A stretch of 16,536 nt of DNA from HGM12587 sp964580255 (GCA_964580255.1 CAZOJX010000032.1:1-16536); one strand, 5' to 3'; numbered from the stretch's first letter, positions 9,901 to 16,503 are shown. Numbers and translations: made by a program. The notes: a model not told the origin generated them from the letters alone.

Positions 9901-10027
9901 CGATCAGAATGATCGCCAGCGGTGCGCTTAAGATCGTTAAAAATTTCCATGGTCTTCTGGTTCTTCTCAGCGCTTTTTTGTACGCTTTTTTCTGTGCTTT
10001 TTTCTGCACTTTTAGTTCCTTATTCAT
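6986..10027 (-). CDS. Membrane-anchored GH3 beta-glycosidase, reversed domain order (paralogue 1)
   Basis: Paralogue of the 992 aa enzyme at 2421-5399, 1013 aa, with the same plan. It has a very basic N-terminus (KKAQKKAYKKALRRTRR), a helix (about 28-50), then GH3 C-terminal-like region (GASLLTNEDQTLPL at 101-114, GGEGAD at 229-234, NPSGSLPDTY at 321-330). A fibronectin-III-like domain (about 430-515) and the catalytic barrel (about 650-950) follow: GRNFEYYSED at 771-780, MKHFALND at 804-811, presumed nucleophile Asp886 in TDN. A second helix (about 970-990) and a Lys-rich tail end the protein. The residue after the nucleophile is Asn here but Phe in the paralogue, where most family members have Trp, so the two probably differ in substrate. 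Of two close ATG codons, the upstream one meets a stop after three codons, so 10027 with SD GGGGGA is the start. It follows the GH2 gene by 16 bp. Confidence 0.88.
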   Translation of the reverse strand: MNKELKVQKKAQKKAYKKALRRTRRPWKFLTILSAPLAIILIAAFVICSMFDNTIALFTGGTFWKLENEDPNAVYYEGDFATEAERTAKGAELVKQVEAEGASLLTNEDQTLPLAEGAKVSLFSTSSVNIVYGGTGSGNVDSSKCDNLKTALEKEGFSVNETLWDFYETGAAAEYTRGNAGAVVQDSATASGYGSAEIVEAPWELYTEEVLDSLETYGDAAIVVLSRIGGEGADSYFDHELGDGKNYLALNEIERDMMANVKALKDAGTIDKILVLINTSNALQVDFLKNNEYGVDAALWIGGVGQTGLNAVAEILNGKVNPSGSLPDTYCFDNYSSPVMQNFTPVVYEGDTTQIPEHADTYMVYQEGIYVGYKYYETRYEDYVMGTGNAGDYAYGDDVAFPFGFGLSYTEFEYSDVTLAYDAATTTYTMKVTVTNTGDVAGKETVQVYVSSPYTQYDIENNVEKASVSLAGFEKTEMLAPGASETLTIEIDGEYVASYDAYGAGTYILDAGDYFFTAATDAHDAANNVLAAKGFTPENTDGRMDQAGKADLVAVWNQPELDTETYATSDAGTEVKNRLDSSDPNRNEQVGTTITYLTRNDWEGTMPSLEKTVKIALNDYLIQALQDQQYETDPNADAVMPTLGAKNGLKLYDMIGLDYDDPQWDLLLDQLSFDDMVSLIGDSFHWTLPVKSVEAPGTRDENGPQGLTVALFGSGLGVETTALTSEDVLAATFNKDLVYEIGNIVGNDCLDAKVSFLYGPGANTHRSPYSGRNFEYYSEDSVLSSEIGRAEVRGIEDKGVYVVMKHFALNDCEQDRIGLGVWLNEQSAREIYLRAFQGALEESKAGGNGVMMAYTRWGTQWSGANAGLVKGILNEEWQCNGLQITDNVLNSMVNGIDGVMGGTTTYDSMMAFMITGGNGLPQFEKDPVAVSAMREACHHNLFAIANSQAMNGIGAETTIKLIEPKIVTAARIGAIAFSALFVLSLIMWILKVKKFKKSEAYVTYQEFKKSLKK

Positions 10028-10043
10028 ACATTTTCCCCCGTGC

Positions 10044-11960
10044 CTACATCCAGTTGGAGCTGTCTACCTTCGCAGCAGAATACTCCGGAAGCGGCTTTTC
10101 TGTTTTGTAGATAACTGCGGAATCCGTAAACTCGCCTGCCTTCACTTCCAGGTGATTTACTTCTTCCATTGGCATCTTAAATTTGAAAACGTGTTCCCCA
10201 CTCTTAGTTCCCACGAGTTTTCCATTGTTGTAAAGTGATACTTCTTTGCAGGTAGAATATACGGTGATCTCCGTTACCTTTTCTGCACGATATTCGTATC
10301 TTTTTCCTGCCAGATATACAAATGGTGCTTCTGTCCAGTAAGCTTTGTATAAATAGAAGCAGTCTTTTTTCAGTTTACGGTCGAAGGTTACGAGACCTTT
10401 GTGGTTCATCCCCGGTTCGCCGCCCTGATTTCTTGCGTCTGCTGCAAAGTCAAACATATTCCACACATAATTTCCCCACATGTACGGATGACGTTTGAAG
10501 CATTCCAGCATAAATTCATGATATTTATTCTGATATTCTTCAGTGTTATCCCCACGCTTTGGCTTTGCCGCATGAAGATTCGGCATTCCCTCTGCGCCAT
10601 ACTCTGAAAAGCCCAGACAGCGTTTCGGATAGAGGATTCTCCAAAGCTTGATCCACCAGTCATTTAAGAAAAATCCCGGTACATACCAGCCAAGGTAGAG
10701 ATTCCATGCTACGATATCTGAAATGTGAGCAACTTTATTCCAGTGAATGCACATTGCATAGCAGGCAAGGGTTGTCACACGGGTCGGATCCATTTCTTTT
10801 ACCAGTTTCTGAAGTACCCAATGATTTTCCAGCATCTGTTTCTTCAGTGCACGGCCGGAAATCGTGATCTCATTGGAAAGACCCCAGGTCACGATACATG
10901 GGTGATTGTAATTCTGAATGATCAGTTCTTTCATCTGGGAAATGGTATTGTCATTTCCGTTTGCCAGATGTTCAGAAATATAAGGGATTTCTGCCCAGAC
11001 AACCATTCCGTATTTATCGCAAAGATCATAAAAATACTGATCATGCTGATAATGTGCAAGACGGATCGTATTTGCTCCGATTTCCCGGATCAGTTCCATA
11101 TCCTTTTCGTGATGTTCTCTGGTGATAGCATTTCCGATGCCTTTAAAATCCTGATGACGGGACACACCATGAAGATTGTATGGCTTTCCATTTAAGAAAA
11201 ATCCCTTATTCGCATCAAAATGGAAGTAACGTACACCGCAGGTTGTGCTCACTGCGTCTGTCACAGTACCATCAACCAGAAGTTCTGCCTTTACATTATA
11301 AAGATACGGATCTTCCACACCGTTCCAAAGATGAACCTCTTTTACGTCCAGCACCACATCAGTGCCGTTTCCTTCTGCCACAACTGCTCCATCTGCATCG
11401 TACATCGTTACGCGGACTTCGCCGTCTGCATTTTTCCAGGTTTCCACTCGAACCTTGGCATCATTTCCATTCACTTCCGGTGTCACCTTGATTCCCGGAC
11501 CTGCAAAATGATCCAGATCAAAATGTGCTTTGGAAACTGTCAAAAGCTCTACATCTCTGTAGATACCGCCGTAAAATGTAAAATCTGCTTTCTGCGGATA
11601 AACTCTGTCATTCACACTGTTGTCTACATAAACAACCAAATGATTTTCTGCTTCCAACAGTGCAGTGATATCATTGCGGAATGTAGAATATCCGCCGTCA
11701 TGAGAACAGACTTCTTTCCCATTTAACACCACTTTTGCGCTGGCATTCACACCATGAAACTGCAGATAAACCAATTCCTTTTCCCTGTCAAATTCAGGCA
11801 TTGCAAAGTTTTTTTCATAGCTGCAGGTTCCCCGCCAGTAATCATTTCCACCGTCCTGACCATCGATCGCATTCCAGGTATGCGGCAGATCCAAAACAGT
11901 TTTGGTGCCGTCATGGTAAACGAATGTCCAGTCATTCATGATCTTCTGAATTCTTCTCAT
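10044..11960 (-). CDS. Cytoplasmic GH2 glycoside hydrolase (beta-galactosidase or beta-glucuronidase)
   Basis: First gene of the glycoside operon. Family 2 retaining beta-glycosidase, 638 aa, no signal peptide or membrane helix, so cytoplasmic. Order: sugar-binding jelly roll (about 1-140, with LPHTWNAIDGQDGGNDYWRG), immunoglobulin-like domain (about 145-245), TIM barrel (about 250-550), short C-terminal beta region. Acid/base Glu364 lies in WGLSNE; nucleophile Glu453 in GFSEYGAEG. GMNHKGLVTFDRK (517-529) contains an N-x-K-G motif (Asn519, Lys521). That motif binds the carboxylate in beta-glucuronidases, but a similar NDKGLV occurs in many GH2 beta-galactosidases, so it does not decide activity. 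Nearby uxuB and eda favour a glucuronide; overall sequence style looks more like clostridial GH2 beta-galactosidases. The SD AAGGGG lies 7 bp before the ATG. Likely controlled by the LytTR system just upstream. Confidence 0.88.
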   Translation of the reverse strand: MRRIQKIMNDWTFVYHDGTKTVLDLPHTWNAIDGQDGGNDYWRGTCSYEKNFAMPEFDREKELVYLQFHGVNASAKVVLNGKEVCSHDGGYSTFRNDITALLEAENHLVVYVDNSVNDRVYPQKADFTFYGGIYRDVELLTVSKAHFDLDHFAGPGIKVTPEVNGNDAKVRVETWKNADGEVRVTMYDADGAVVAEGNGTDVVLDVKEVHLWNGVEDPYLYNVKAELLVDGTVTDAVSTTCGVRYFHFDANKGFFLNGKPYNLHGVSRHQDFKGIGNAITREHHEKDMELIREIGANTIRLAHYQHDQYFYDLCDKYGMVVWAEIPYISEHLANGNDNTISQMKELIIQNYNHPCIVTWGLSNEITISGRALKKQMLENHWVLQKLVKEMDPTRVTTLACYAMCIHWNKVAHISDIVAWNLYLGWYVPGFFLNDWWIKLWRILYPKRCLGFSEYGAEGMPNLHAAKPKRGDNTEEYQNKYHEFMLECFKRHPYMWGNYVWNMFDFAADARNQGGEPGMNHKGLVTFDRKLKKDCFYLYKAYWTEAPFVYLAGKRYEYRAEKVTEITVYSTCKEVSLYNNGKLVGTKSGEHVFKFKMPMEEVNHLEVKAGEFTDSAVIYKTEKPLPEYSAAKVDSSNWM

Positions 11961-12016
11961 CGATAATCCCCTTTATTCTCTCAAAACGCATATTAAACGC
12001 AAGTTACCTATTCTTA

Positions 12017-12045
12017 AATCTAACAGTTTCCAAAAAAATATACAA
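12017..12045 (-). promoter_or_regulatory. Candidate promoter of the glycoside operon
   Basis: On the minus strand TTGTAT (12045-12040) and TAGATT (12022-12017) are 17 bp apart, matching consensus at 3/6 and 4/6. The -35 is weak, as expected for an activated promoter, and begins 9 bp after the nearer 12-bp repeat. An alternative -10, TAATAT at 11995-11990, with TTTAAG 17 bp upstream, cannot be excluded. Either gives a leader of about 25-50 nt before the GH2 gene. Confidence 0.45.
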
Positions 12046-12054
12046 TTTCCTTTC

Positions 12055-12087
12055 CCTAAGTGGTCAAAAAAGTGACCTAAGTGGTCA
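12055..12087 (-). promoter_or_regulatory. Two 12-bp direct repeats, 21-bp period: putative LytTR operator
   Basis: TGACCACTTAGG occurs exactly twice on the minus strand, at 12087-12076 and 12066-12055, start-to-start distance 21 bp (two helical turns), immediately upstream of the candidate GH2 promoter. LytTR regulators such as AgrA and ComE bind 9-bp direct repeats with a 12-bp spacer, the same 21-bp period. The core CCACTTAGG resembles their consensus at about 7 of 9 positions. The gene pair just upstream encodes a LytTR regulator and its kinase, so this is its likely target (inference). Confidence 0.65.
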
Positions 12088-12092
12088 CTTTT
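12066..12092 (-). terminator. Terminator-like hairpin overlapping the kinase stop codon
   Basis: On the minus strand AAAAGTGACC (12092-12083), loop ACTTA, and GGTCACTTTT (12077-12068) form a perfect 10-bp stem followed by further T residues to 12066. The TAG stop codon of the kinase (12079-12077) spans the loop and the stem. It probably ends or attenuates the regulator-kinase transcript ahead of the GH2 operon. The distal LytTR-type repeat lies inside it. The A/T-rich outer stem makes its strength uncertain. Confidence 0.6.
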
Positions 12093-13366
12093 AATTGAAT
12101 CGGTATTAACATTTTTAATGAAAAACAGCCATCTTCCTCGCTGATCGTCAAAAATCCGTCATACTTTTTGACAATCTGTTTCATACTGCGAAGTCCAAAG
12201 CCATGAGAACGCTTATCAAGCTTTGTGGTCAGAGGGATTCCTTCCTCATAGACCAGCTGTTCCGGCATTGGGTTGATGATATTTATAACCAGAAAATTGT
12301 GCTGGCGGTACACCATCACATCAATCTGGCGTTTTTCCTTTTCTTCAAATTTTCCGACCGCTTCAATGGCATTGTCCACGGCATTCCCAAGGAGTGCATA
12401 AAGATCAATGGTGTCGATGAACCCCAGCTGACTCCCGTCCGCGACACAGGTTACCTGAATCCCATGTTTCTGACAATACAGACTTTTTTCAGTCAGGATC
12501 GTGTCCAGCACATCATTTCCGGTCTTCACGATTGCCTCATAAATTCCCACCGATTCCTCAATCTCGCCCAGATAACGGTCCAGCTCCGCTTTGTCAGCAT
12601 TTCGCAGCGCCCGGATCTGATGCTTTAAGTCATGACATTTCTGGTTGATCAGTGCGATATTTTCTTTGGAAACCTCATATTGTTCCTGCTGGGTTTTGTA
12701 CAGAAAATCCAGCATTTCTTTTTCCTGTTTTAACTGACTTTTCTTAAACAGCTCACTTTCCAGATAGAGGATTACGATGCAAAGCATCTGCGTCAGATAA
12801 TAATATCCCCATTCATAGGGAAGCACCGAGGAGCCTCCAATCGCTTCATGAAACGCCAAAAGGTTAATAATGGCAAACAACAGGATCGTCAGACTCATCT
12901 GTTTTGGTCCCAACCGCCGTTTCCGCCCGATTGGCATCCACCTGGCAATGGTGTAATAACACACAAGAAATGTGACGGCATACAGGCAGGAAATAATCAG
13001 CACTTCACCTTCCGCTTCCGGACATCGGATTTTCTGAAGCATGATCAGCATGGCAGCACCTTCTACTACAACCTCCCACAAAGATACTCCCCAAACCATA
13101 TTATAAATGGAAATGGACCAGGAGATTTCCCAGCAGGTGTGAAGCATCACTGTTAGGAAACAGCAGCCGAGCAATTTAAAAGCCGCCTCCCCTAAAAAAG
13201 TATATTCTATCGGAAGTTTCAGAACCAGACACCCGAACAGAACAAATCCCACCGCAAAGGCAGAAACTCTCTGACCAAAACCTTCTTTTTTCTCCATCGG
13301 AAGGGTGAACACAATCCCGGAAACAAAAAATGCCGCCAGATAAAGCCAAAAAAATCTTAAGATCAT
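12077..13366 (-). CDS. GHKL-type sensor histidine kinase (AgrC-like architecture)
   Basis: Membrane sensor kinase, 429 aa, partner of the LytTR regulator. The first ~200 residues are hydrophobic with about six predicted membrane helices and little extracellular loop. A charged, probably coiled-coil linker (about 203-240) leads to the phosphoacceptor motif NQKCHDLKHQ with His245. The ATPase domain has the N box LLGNAVDNAIEA (325-336) and G box HGFGLRSMKQ (388-397). The CHDLKHQ motif with a polytopic sensor is typical of HPK10/AgrC-family kinases, which usually pair with LytTR regulators. Many AgrC relatives sense peptides. There is no agrB/agrD-like gene here, so a sugar-related or membrane signal is equally possible. 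It starts within the stop of the regulator gene (ATGA, 4-bp overlap; SD GGGAGG), so the two are translationally coupled. Confidence 0.9.
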   Translation of the reverse strand: MILRFFWLYLAAFFVSGIVFTLPMEKKEGFGQRVSAFAVGFVLFGCLVLKLPIEYTFLGEAAFKLLGCCFLTVMLHTCWEISWSISIYNMVWGVSLWEVVVEGAAMLIMLQKIRCPEAEGEVLIISCLYAVTFLVCYYTIARWMPIGRKRRLGPKQMSLTILLFAIINLLAFHEAIGGSSVLPYEWGYYYLTQMLCIVILYLESELFKKSQLKQEKEMLDFLYKTQQEQYEVSKENIALINQKCHDLKHQIRALRNADKAELDRYLGEIEESVGIYEAIVKTGNDVLDTILTEKSLYCQKHGIQVTCVADGSQLGFIDTIDLYALLGNAVDNAIEAVGKFEEKEKRQIDVMVYRQHNFLVINIINPMPEQLVYEEGIPLTTKLDKRSHGFGLRSMKQIVKKYDGFLTISEEDGCFSLKMLIPIQLKVTT

Positions 13367-14073
13367 CCAGTCGTTCCTCCCATATACTCAGCCAGCGCAT
13401 TTAAAAAAACGGTACGGTTCCTGCGGCTGATCTCCAGTTCAAAAGGCCCTACTATTGCAGTATTTTTCCGAACTTCCGTCACATGCATCAGATTTACCAG
13501 ATACCAGTGATTGCATTTGGCAAAAATGTGTGACGGCAGGCTGCTTTCTGCGGACTGCAAACTGCCCCGCATCACAAATTCTCCTTCATCGGTATGGTAA
13601 TGAAGCTGCCGATTCTGTACCTCCAGATAATAAATCTGTCTAAGCTCCAGCTTTTTTACCCCGTCCGGCAAAGTCAGCAGAATCGACGGCAGTTCTTTCT
13701 TCTGCACACGTTTTAAGGCACGTTTGATCTTCATGGAAAATGTGTAGTAGGTGATCGGCTTCATAACAAAATCAAGAGCACCCACAGAATATCCCCGGAT
13801 CGCATACTGTGCCATATTGGTAATAAACATCAGTACCACGTTTTCATCCATTTCCCGGATCTTTTCTGCCGCATCCATTCCATTGACCTTCGGCATCTCG
13901 ATATCCAGCAGAATCAGATCATATTCGGACTCATAGCCTTCCAGGATCTCTGCCCCGTCGTAAAAAGCACAGACCTCAAACTTCTGTCCTTCTTCCTCCG
14001 CATACTGCGCCAGATATCCCTTCAATTCCTCTACAAACTCTCGATCATCTTCTACGATTGCAACTCGATACAT
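13363..14073 (-). CDS. LytTR-family response regulator
   Basis: DNA-binding response regulator, 236 aa. The receiver domain (about 1-120) has the acidic pair in VEDD (8-10), phosphoacceptor Asp57 in LILLDIEMP and conserved Lys in VMKPI. The C-terminal LytTR domain (about 130-230) has IYYLEVQNRQLHYHT, the block around HIFAKCNHWYLVNL and a final SRRNRTVFLNAL. LytTR proteins bind paired direct repeats through an all-beta domain. I start it at 14073, not at the ATG at 14106: the downstream ATG follows a strong GGGGGG SD by 7 bp and gives the standard receiver N-terminus MYRVAIVEDD, while the upstream ATG has no SD. It follows eda by 76 bp with no clear terminator, so it may be transcribed with uxuB-eda as well as from its own promoter. 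Confidence 0.92.
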   Translation of the reverse strand: MYRVAIVEDDREFVEELKGYLAQYAEEEGQKFEVCAFYDGAEILEGYESEYDLILLDIEMPKVNGMDAAEKIREMDENVVLMFITNMAQYAIRGYSVGALDFVMKPITYYTFSMKIKRALKRVQKKELPSILLTLPDGVKKLELRQIYYLEVQNRQLHYHTDEGEFVMRGSLQSAESSLPSHIFAKCNHWYLVNLMHVTEVRKNTAIVGPFELEISRRNRTVFLNALAEYMGGTTG

Positions 14074-14080
14074 GAAAAAT

Positions 14081-14086
14081 CCCCCC
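14081..14086 (-). promoter_or_regulatory. Ribosome binding site fixing the regulator start
   Basis: GGGGGG on the minus strand, 7 bp before the ATG at 14073. It decides for the shorter form of the response regulator. Confidence 0.75.
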
Positions 14087-14117
14087 AAATGTTCCAATTC
14101 GACCATTTCATGCTCTT

Positions 14118-14123
14118 ATTGTA
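14118..14123 (-). promoter_or_regulatory. Candidate -10 box of the regulator-kinase operon
   Basis: TACAAT on the minus strand, in the 76-bp gap after eda. I see no good -35 at 17 bp; TTGTGG lies 20 bp upstream. A start about 7 bp downstream would place the rejected ATG (14106) at the very 5' end of the message. Confidence 0.35.
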
Positions 14124-14149
14124 ACATTTGAGGGGAAAATATACCACAA

Positions 14150-14791
14150 TTATCCTCTAACTTCTTTTACGATCTCAGCAGCTTCTTTGGTAAGTCTTAC
14201 GATTTCTTCAAAGTTTCCTGCTTTTACAAGATCACCTTTTACCATCCAGCTTCCGCCGCATGCAACAAGTCTGTTGTATCCAAGGTAATCTCTCACGTTT
14301 TTCGCACTTACACCGCCTGTCGGCATGAACTGTAATCCAACATATGGAGCCGCCAGTGCTTTTAAAGTTGCAAGTCCGCCGAACTGTTCTGCCGGGAAGA
14401 ATTTCACAACCTTCAGTCCGCGTTTTACAGCCTGTGCCACTTCTGACGGAGTGATGCAGCCTGGTAATACCATGATGTTTTTAGAGATACAGTAATCTAC
14501 GATTTCCGGATCAAATCCCGGGCTGACGATGAATTCTGCACCTGCTGCAACTGCACGATCAACCTGATCGATCGTTAAAACAGTTCCTGCACCCAGAAGG
14601 AGTTCCGGATATTCTTCGTGCATGATCTTGATACATTCTTCTGCGCATGCAGTTCTGAAAGTTACTTCTGCACATGGAAGTCCGCCTTCGATCAATGCTT
14701 TTGCAAGAGGTGCTGCATCTTTTGCATCTTCCAGTACAACTACCGGAACAATACCAACTTTTTTAATCTTTTCTAAAATTTCTGTATGCAT
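14150..14791 (-). CDS. eda: 2-keto-3-deoxy-6-phosphogluconate (KDPG/KHG) aldolase
   Basis: Cleaves KDPG to pyruvate and glyceraldehyde 3-phosphate, the last step of hexuronate breakdown and of the Entner-Doudoroff pathway, in the cytoplasm. The 213 aa length is normal. Catalytic Glu42 sits in AEVTFRT, Schiff-base Lys130 in KVVKFFPAE, and the phosphate-binding loops are MPTGGV (156-161) and CGGSWM (178-183). The motif GAGTV (67-71) is also typical. The SD AAAGGAG precedes the ATG. It lies 25 bp downstream of uxuB on the same strand, so the two form an operon and a hexuronate role is more likely than glucose oxidation. Dehydratase (uxuA), isomerase (uxaC) and KDG kinase (kdgK) are not in this window. 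Confidence 0.93.
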   Translation of the reverse strand: MHTEILEKIKKVGIVPVVVLEDAKDAAPLAKALIEGGLPCAEVTFRTACAEECIKIMHEEYPELLLGAGTVLTIDQVDRAVAAGAEFIVSPGFDPEIVDYCISKNIMVLPGCITPSEVAQAVKRGLKVVKFFPAEQFGGLATLKALAAPYVGLQFMPTGGVSAKNVRDYLGYNRLVACGGSWMVKGDLVKAGNFEEIVRLTKEAAEIVKEVRG

Positions 14792-14816
14792 ATCAATTCT
14801 CCTTTTACTCTAAATC

Positions 14817-16424
14817 CTAAACGTATTTTTTCAGAGTTGCTCTGATCGCACCCGGTCCGGCGATCAGTTCTTTAAAGTACTGAACTGTCAGTTCTGCAAG
14901 ACCTGCTTCGTAAAGGTCCACACCGAAGATTGCTTTGTTTGTCAGCAGCGGTCTGATGGTTTCTTCTACGTCTGTATCTCCAAGTTTGATACCTGCAACG
15001 ATCGGGCAAACTGTATCCAGCAATGGATCCGGACTGAGTTCAAATTTTTCTCCATTGTCGTCGATTGCCATTAAGTATCTCATCCAGCCTGCAAATACCA
15101 TCGGAATGAGTTTCAGATTTGCGAGATCTTTATCTTCTGATGCCATGTAGTTCTTAATAGTTTCTCCAAAACGGATCGCAAGCTTCTGAGAAGTATCTGT
15201 AGCGATACGCTGTGGTGTATCCGGCATAAATGGGTTCGGAATACGAACGTTTAATACTGTATCGATAAATTCCTTCGGATCCAGTACACCCGGATTTACA
15301 ACTACCGGAAGTCCTTCTACGTATCCGATTCTTTCTACCATCTTCTTAAGCTCTGCATCTTTCATTTCTTCAGAAATCTTTTCATATCCTAACAGGCAGC
15401 CGAATACTGCAAGTGTTGTATGAAGCGGATTCAGACAGGTGCAAACCTTCATTTTTTCTACTTTATCTACAGTCTCACGATCTGTAAACATGATGCCGCC
15501 TTTTTCCAGTTCCGGACGTCCGTTCGGGAACCAGTCTTCGATTACCAGGTATTCGCATTCTTCTGCGTTTACGAATGGTGCAACATAAGTGTTTTTAGAT
15601 GTGATTACCGGATCCAGACCGTCAATGCCGTCTTCGTTCAGCATCGCTTCTACAGAAGCATCCGGTCTTGGTGTGATCTTATCGATCATAGACCACGGGA
15701 AGGAAACTTTGTTTCTATCATTGATGTAAGATACAAATTCCTTTTCTACCAGGCCGTTTTCTGCCCACTTTTCTGCAAATGCATTGATAGCTGCGTATAA
15801 TTTATCTCCGTTATGAGAGCAGTTATCCATAGATACCATAGCGATCGGAAGCTCTCCGTTTTTGAAACGTGTATATAACAGGGAAGCCACTTTACCGATA
15901 TAACTTGCCGGTTTGTTTGGACCTGCTGCAAAGTCAGCCACTACCGGTGGAAGCATTTCGCCTTTTCCGTTTACAAGGCTGTATCCTTTTTCAGTGATCG
16001 TAAAGGATACCATCTGTAAAGATTCTTTACAGAAGATTTCTTTTAATCTGCTGTATTCCACATCATTTTCAGAATCTAAAATGCAGGATTCTACTACAGA
16101 ACCAACGATCGTTTTTGCAATTGTGCCATCTGCTTTCAATGTTACGAGAACTGTATAGTCATCGTGCGGACGATTCATTTTTTCAATGATCTCATAGTCG
16201 AAACCTTCTGCTACGATCAGACCTGTTTCCATTTCTCCATTGTTTAAAATATTCTGCATTACATTTGCCTGAAATGCACGAAAGATATTTCCAGCACCAA
16301 AATGAATCCATCTCGGATTTTCTTTGGTTGCCTTTGTTACTGCGTCACGGTCAAATTTTGGAAGCTGATAACCTTTTGCTTCCCATGCTGCTCTGTTCTG
16401 TAAACCAAGTGTACTTAATTCCAT
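14817..16424 (-). CDS. uxuB: Fructuronate reductase (mannitol dehydrogenase family)
   Basis: NAD-dependent interconversion of D-fructuronate and D-mannonate in glucuronate catabolism, cytoplasmic. Polyol-specific long-chain dehydrogenase, 535 aa from the start chosen here. The Rossmann glycine motif HFGAGNIFRAF is near residues 41-51; SMDNCSHNG (198-206) corresponds to the family SCDNxxHNG motif; FPWSMIDKITPR is at 242-253; the active-site segment CLNPLHTTLAVFG carries the conserved Asn332 and His335. The frame extends upstream to an ATG at 16463, but that lies right behind the -10 box without an SD. The ATG at 16424 follows GGGGAAAGGA and gives the usual N-terminus (MELSTLGL). Mannitol dehydrogenase or tagaturonate reductase activity is possible, but the eda neighbour favours UxuB. 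Confidence 0.88.
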   Translation of the reverse strand: MELSTLGLQNRAAWEAKGYQLPKFDRDAVTKATKENPRWIHFGAGNIFRAFQANVMQNILNNGEMETGLIVAEGFDYEIIEKMNRPHDDYTVLVTLKADGTIAKTIVGSVVESCILDSENDVEYSRLKEIFCKESLQMVSFTITEKGYSLVNGKGEMLPPVVADFAAGPNKPASYIGKVASLLYTRFKNGELPIAMVSMDNCSHNGDKLYAAINAFAEKWAENGLVEKEFVSYINDRNKVSFPWSMIDKITPRPDASVEAMLNEDGIDGLDPVITSKNTYVAPFVNAEECEYLVIEDWFPNGRPELEKGGIMFTDRETVDKVEKMKVCTCLNPLHTTLAVFGCLLGYEKISEEMKDAELKKMVERIGYVEGLPVVVNPGVLDPKEFIDTVLNVRIPNPFMPDTPQRIATDTSQKLAIRFGETIKNYMASEDKDLANLKLIPMVFAGWMRYLMAIDDNGEKFELSPDPLLDTVCPIVAGIKLGDTDVEETIRPLLTNKAIFGVDLYEAGLAELTVQYFKELIAGPGAIRATLKKYV

Positions 16425-16434
16425 CGTTTTTGTT

Positions 16435-16444
16435 TCCTTTCCCC
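16435..16444 (-). promoter_or_regulatory. Ribosome binding site fixing the uxuB start
   Basis: GGGGAAAGGA on the minus strand, 10 bp before the ATG at 16424. No comparable site precedes the in-frame ATG codons at 16463 and 16457. Confidence 0.6.
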
Positions 16445-16473
16445 GTTGTTGAGTCATTGTCATTGATGTTTTT

Positions 16474-16503
16474 ATTATAATGGAAGCGCCCCCTAAAATC
16501 CAA
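16474..16503 (-). promoter_or_regulatory. Promoter of uxuB-eda
   Basis: Minus-strand TTGGAT (16503-16498) and a perfect TATAAT (16479-16474) with an 18-bp spacer. Transcription would start near 16467, giving a leader of about 40 nt to the ATG at 16424. The spacer contains a GC-rich block (GGGGGCGC) that could be a regulator site, but I recognise no known operator. Confidence 0.6.

Larger units (their letters stand above)
14081..14135. repeat. Inverted repeat around the regulator promoter and ribosome binding site
   Basis: Arms ccccccaaatgtt (14081-14093) and aacatttgagggg (14123-14135) are complementary at 12 of 13 positions with 29 bp between. One arm covers the regulator's SD; the other abuts the candidate -10 box. 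It could be a DNA operator. In RNA reading through from eda it could fold and hide the SD; RNA starting at the local promoter would lack the first arm. Confidence 0.6.

Noticed and set aside
11220..11726. 168-codon open frame on the plus strand inside the GH2 gene
   Set aside because: It is antisense to a clearly conserved GH2 coding region, has no recognisable domain, and its composition is what the reverse strand of a real gene gives. The same applies to the other plus-strand open frames across the window.
12077..14073. A complete agr-type peptide quorum-sensing locus
   Set aside because: The kinase and regulator families fit, but no AgrB-like protease or small AgrD-like peptide frame was found next to them; the neighbours are sugar genes.
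14074..14106. Upstream ATG that would extend the response regulator by 11 residues
   Set aside because: No ribosome binding site precedes it, and the extra residues are absent from the standard receiver-domain N-terminus. The ATG at 14073 has a strong SD.
16425..16463. Upstream ATG that would extend UxuB by 13 residues
   Set aside because: It lies about 10 bp after the TATAAT box with no SD, whereas a purine-rich SD precedes the ATG at 16424.
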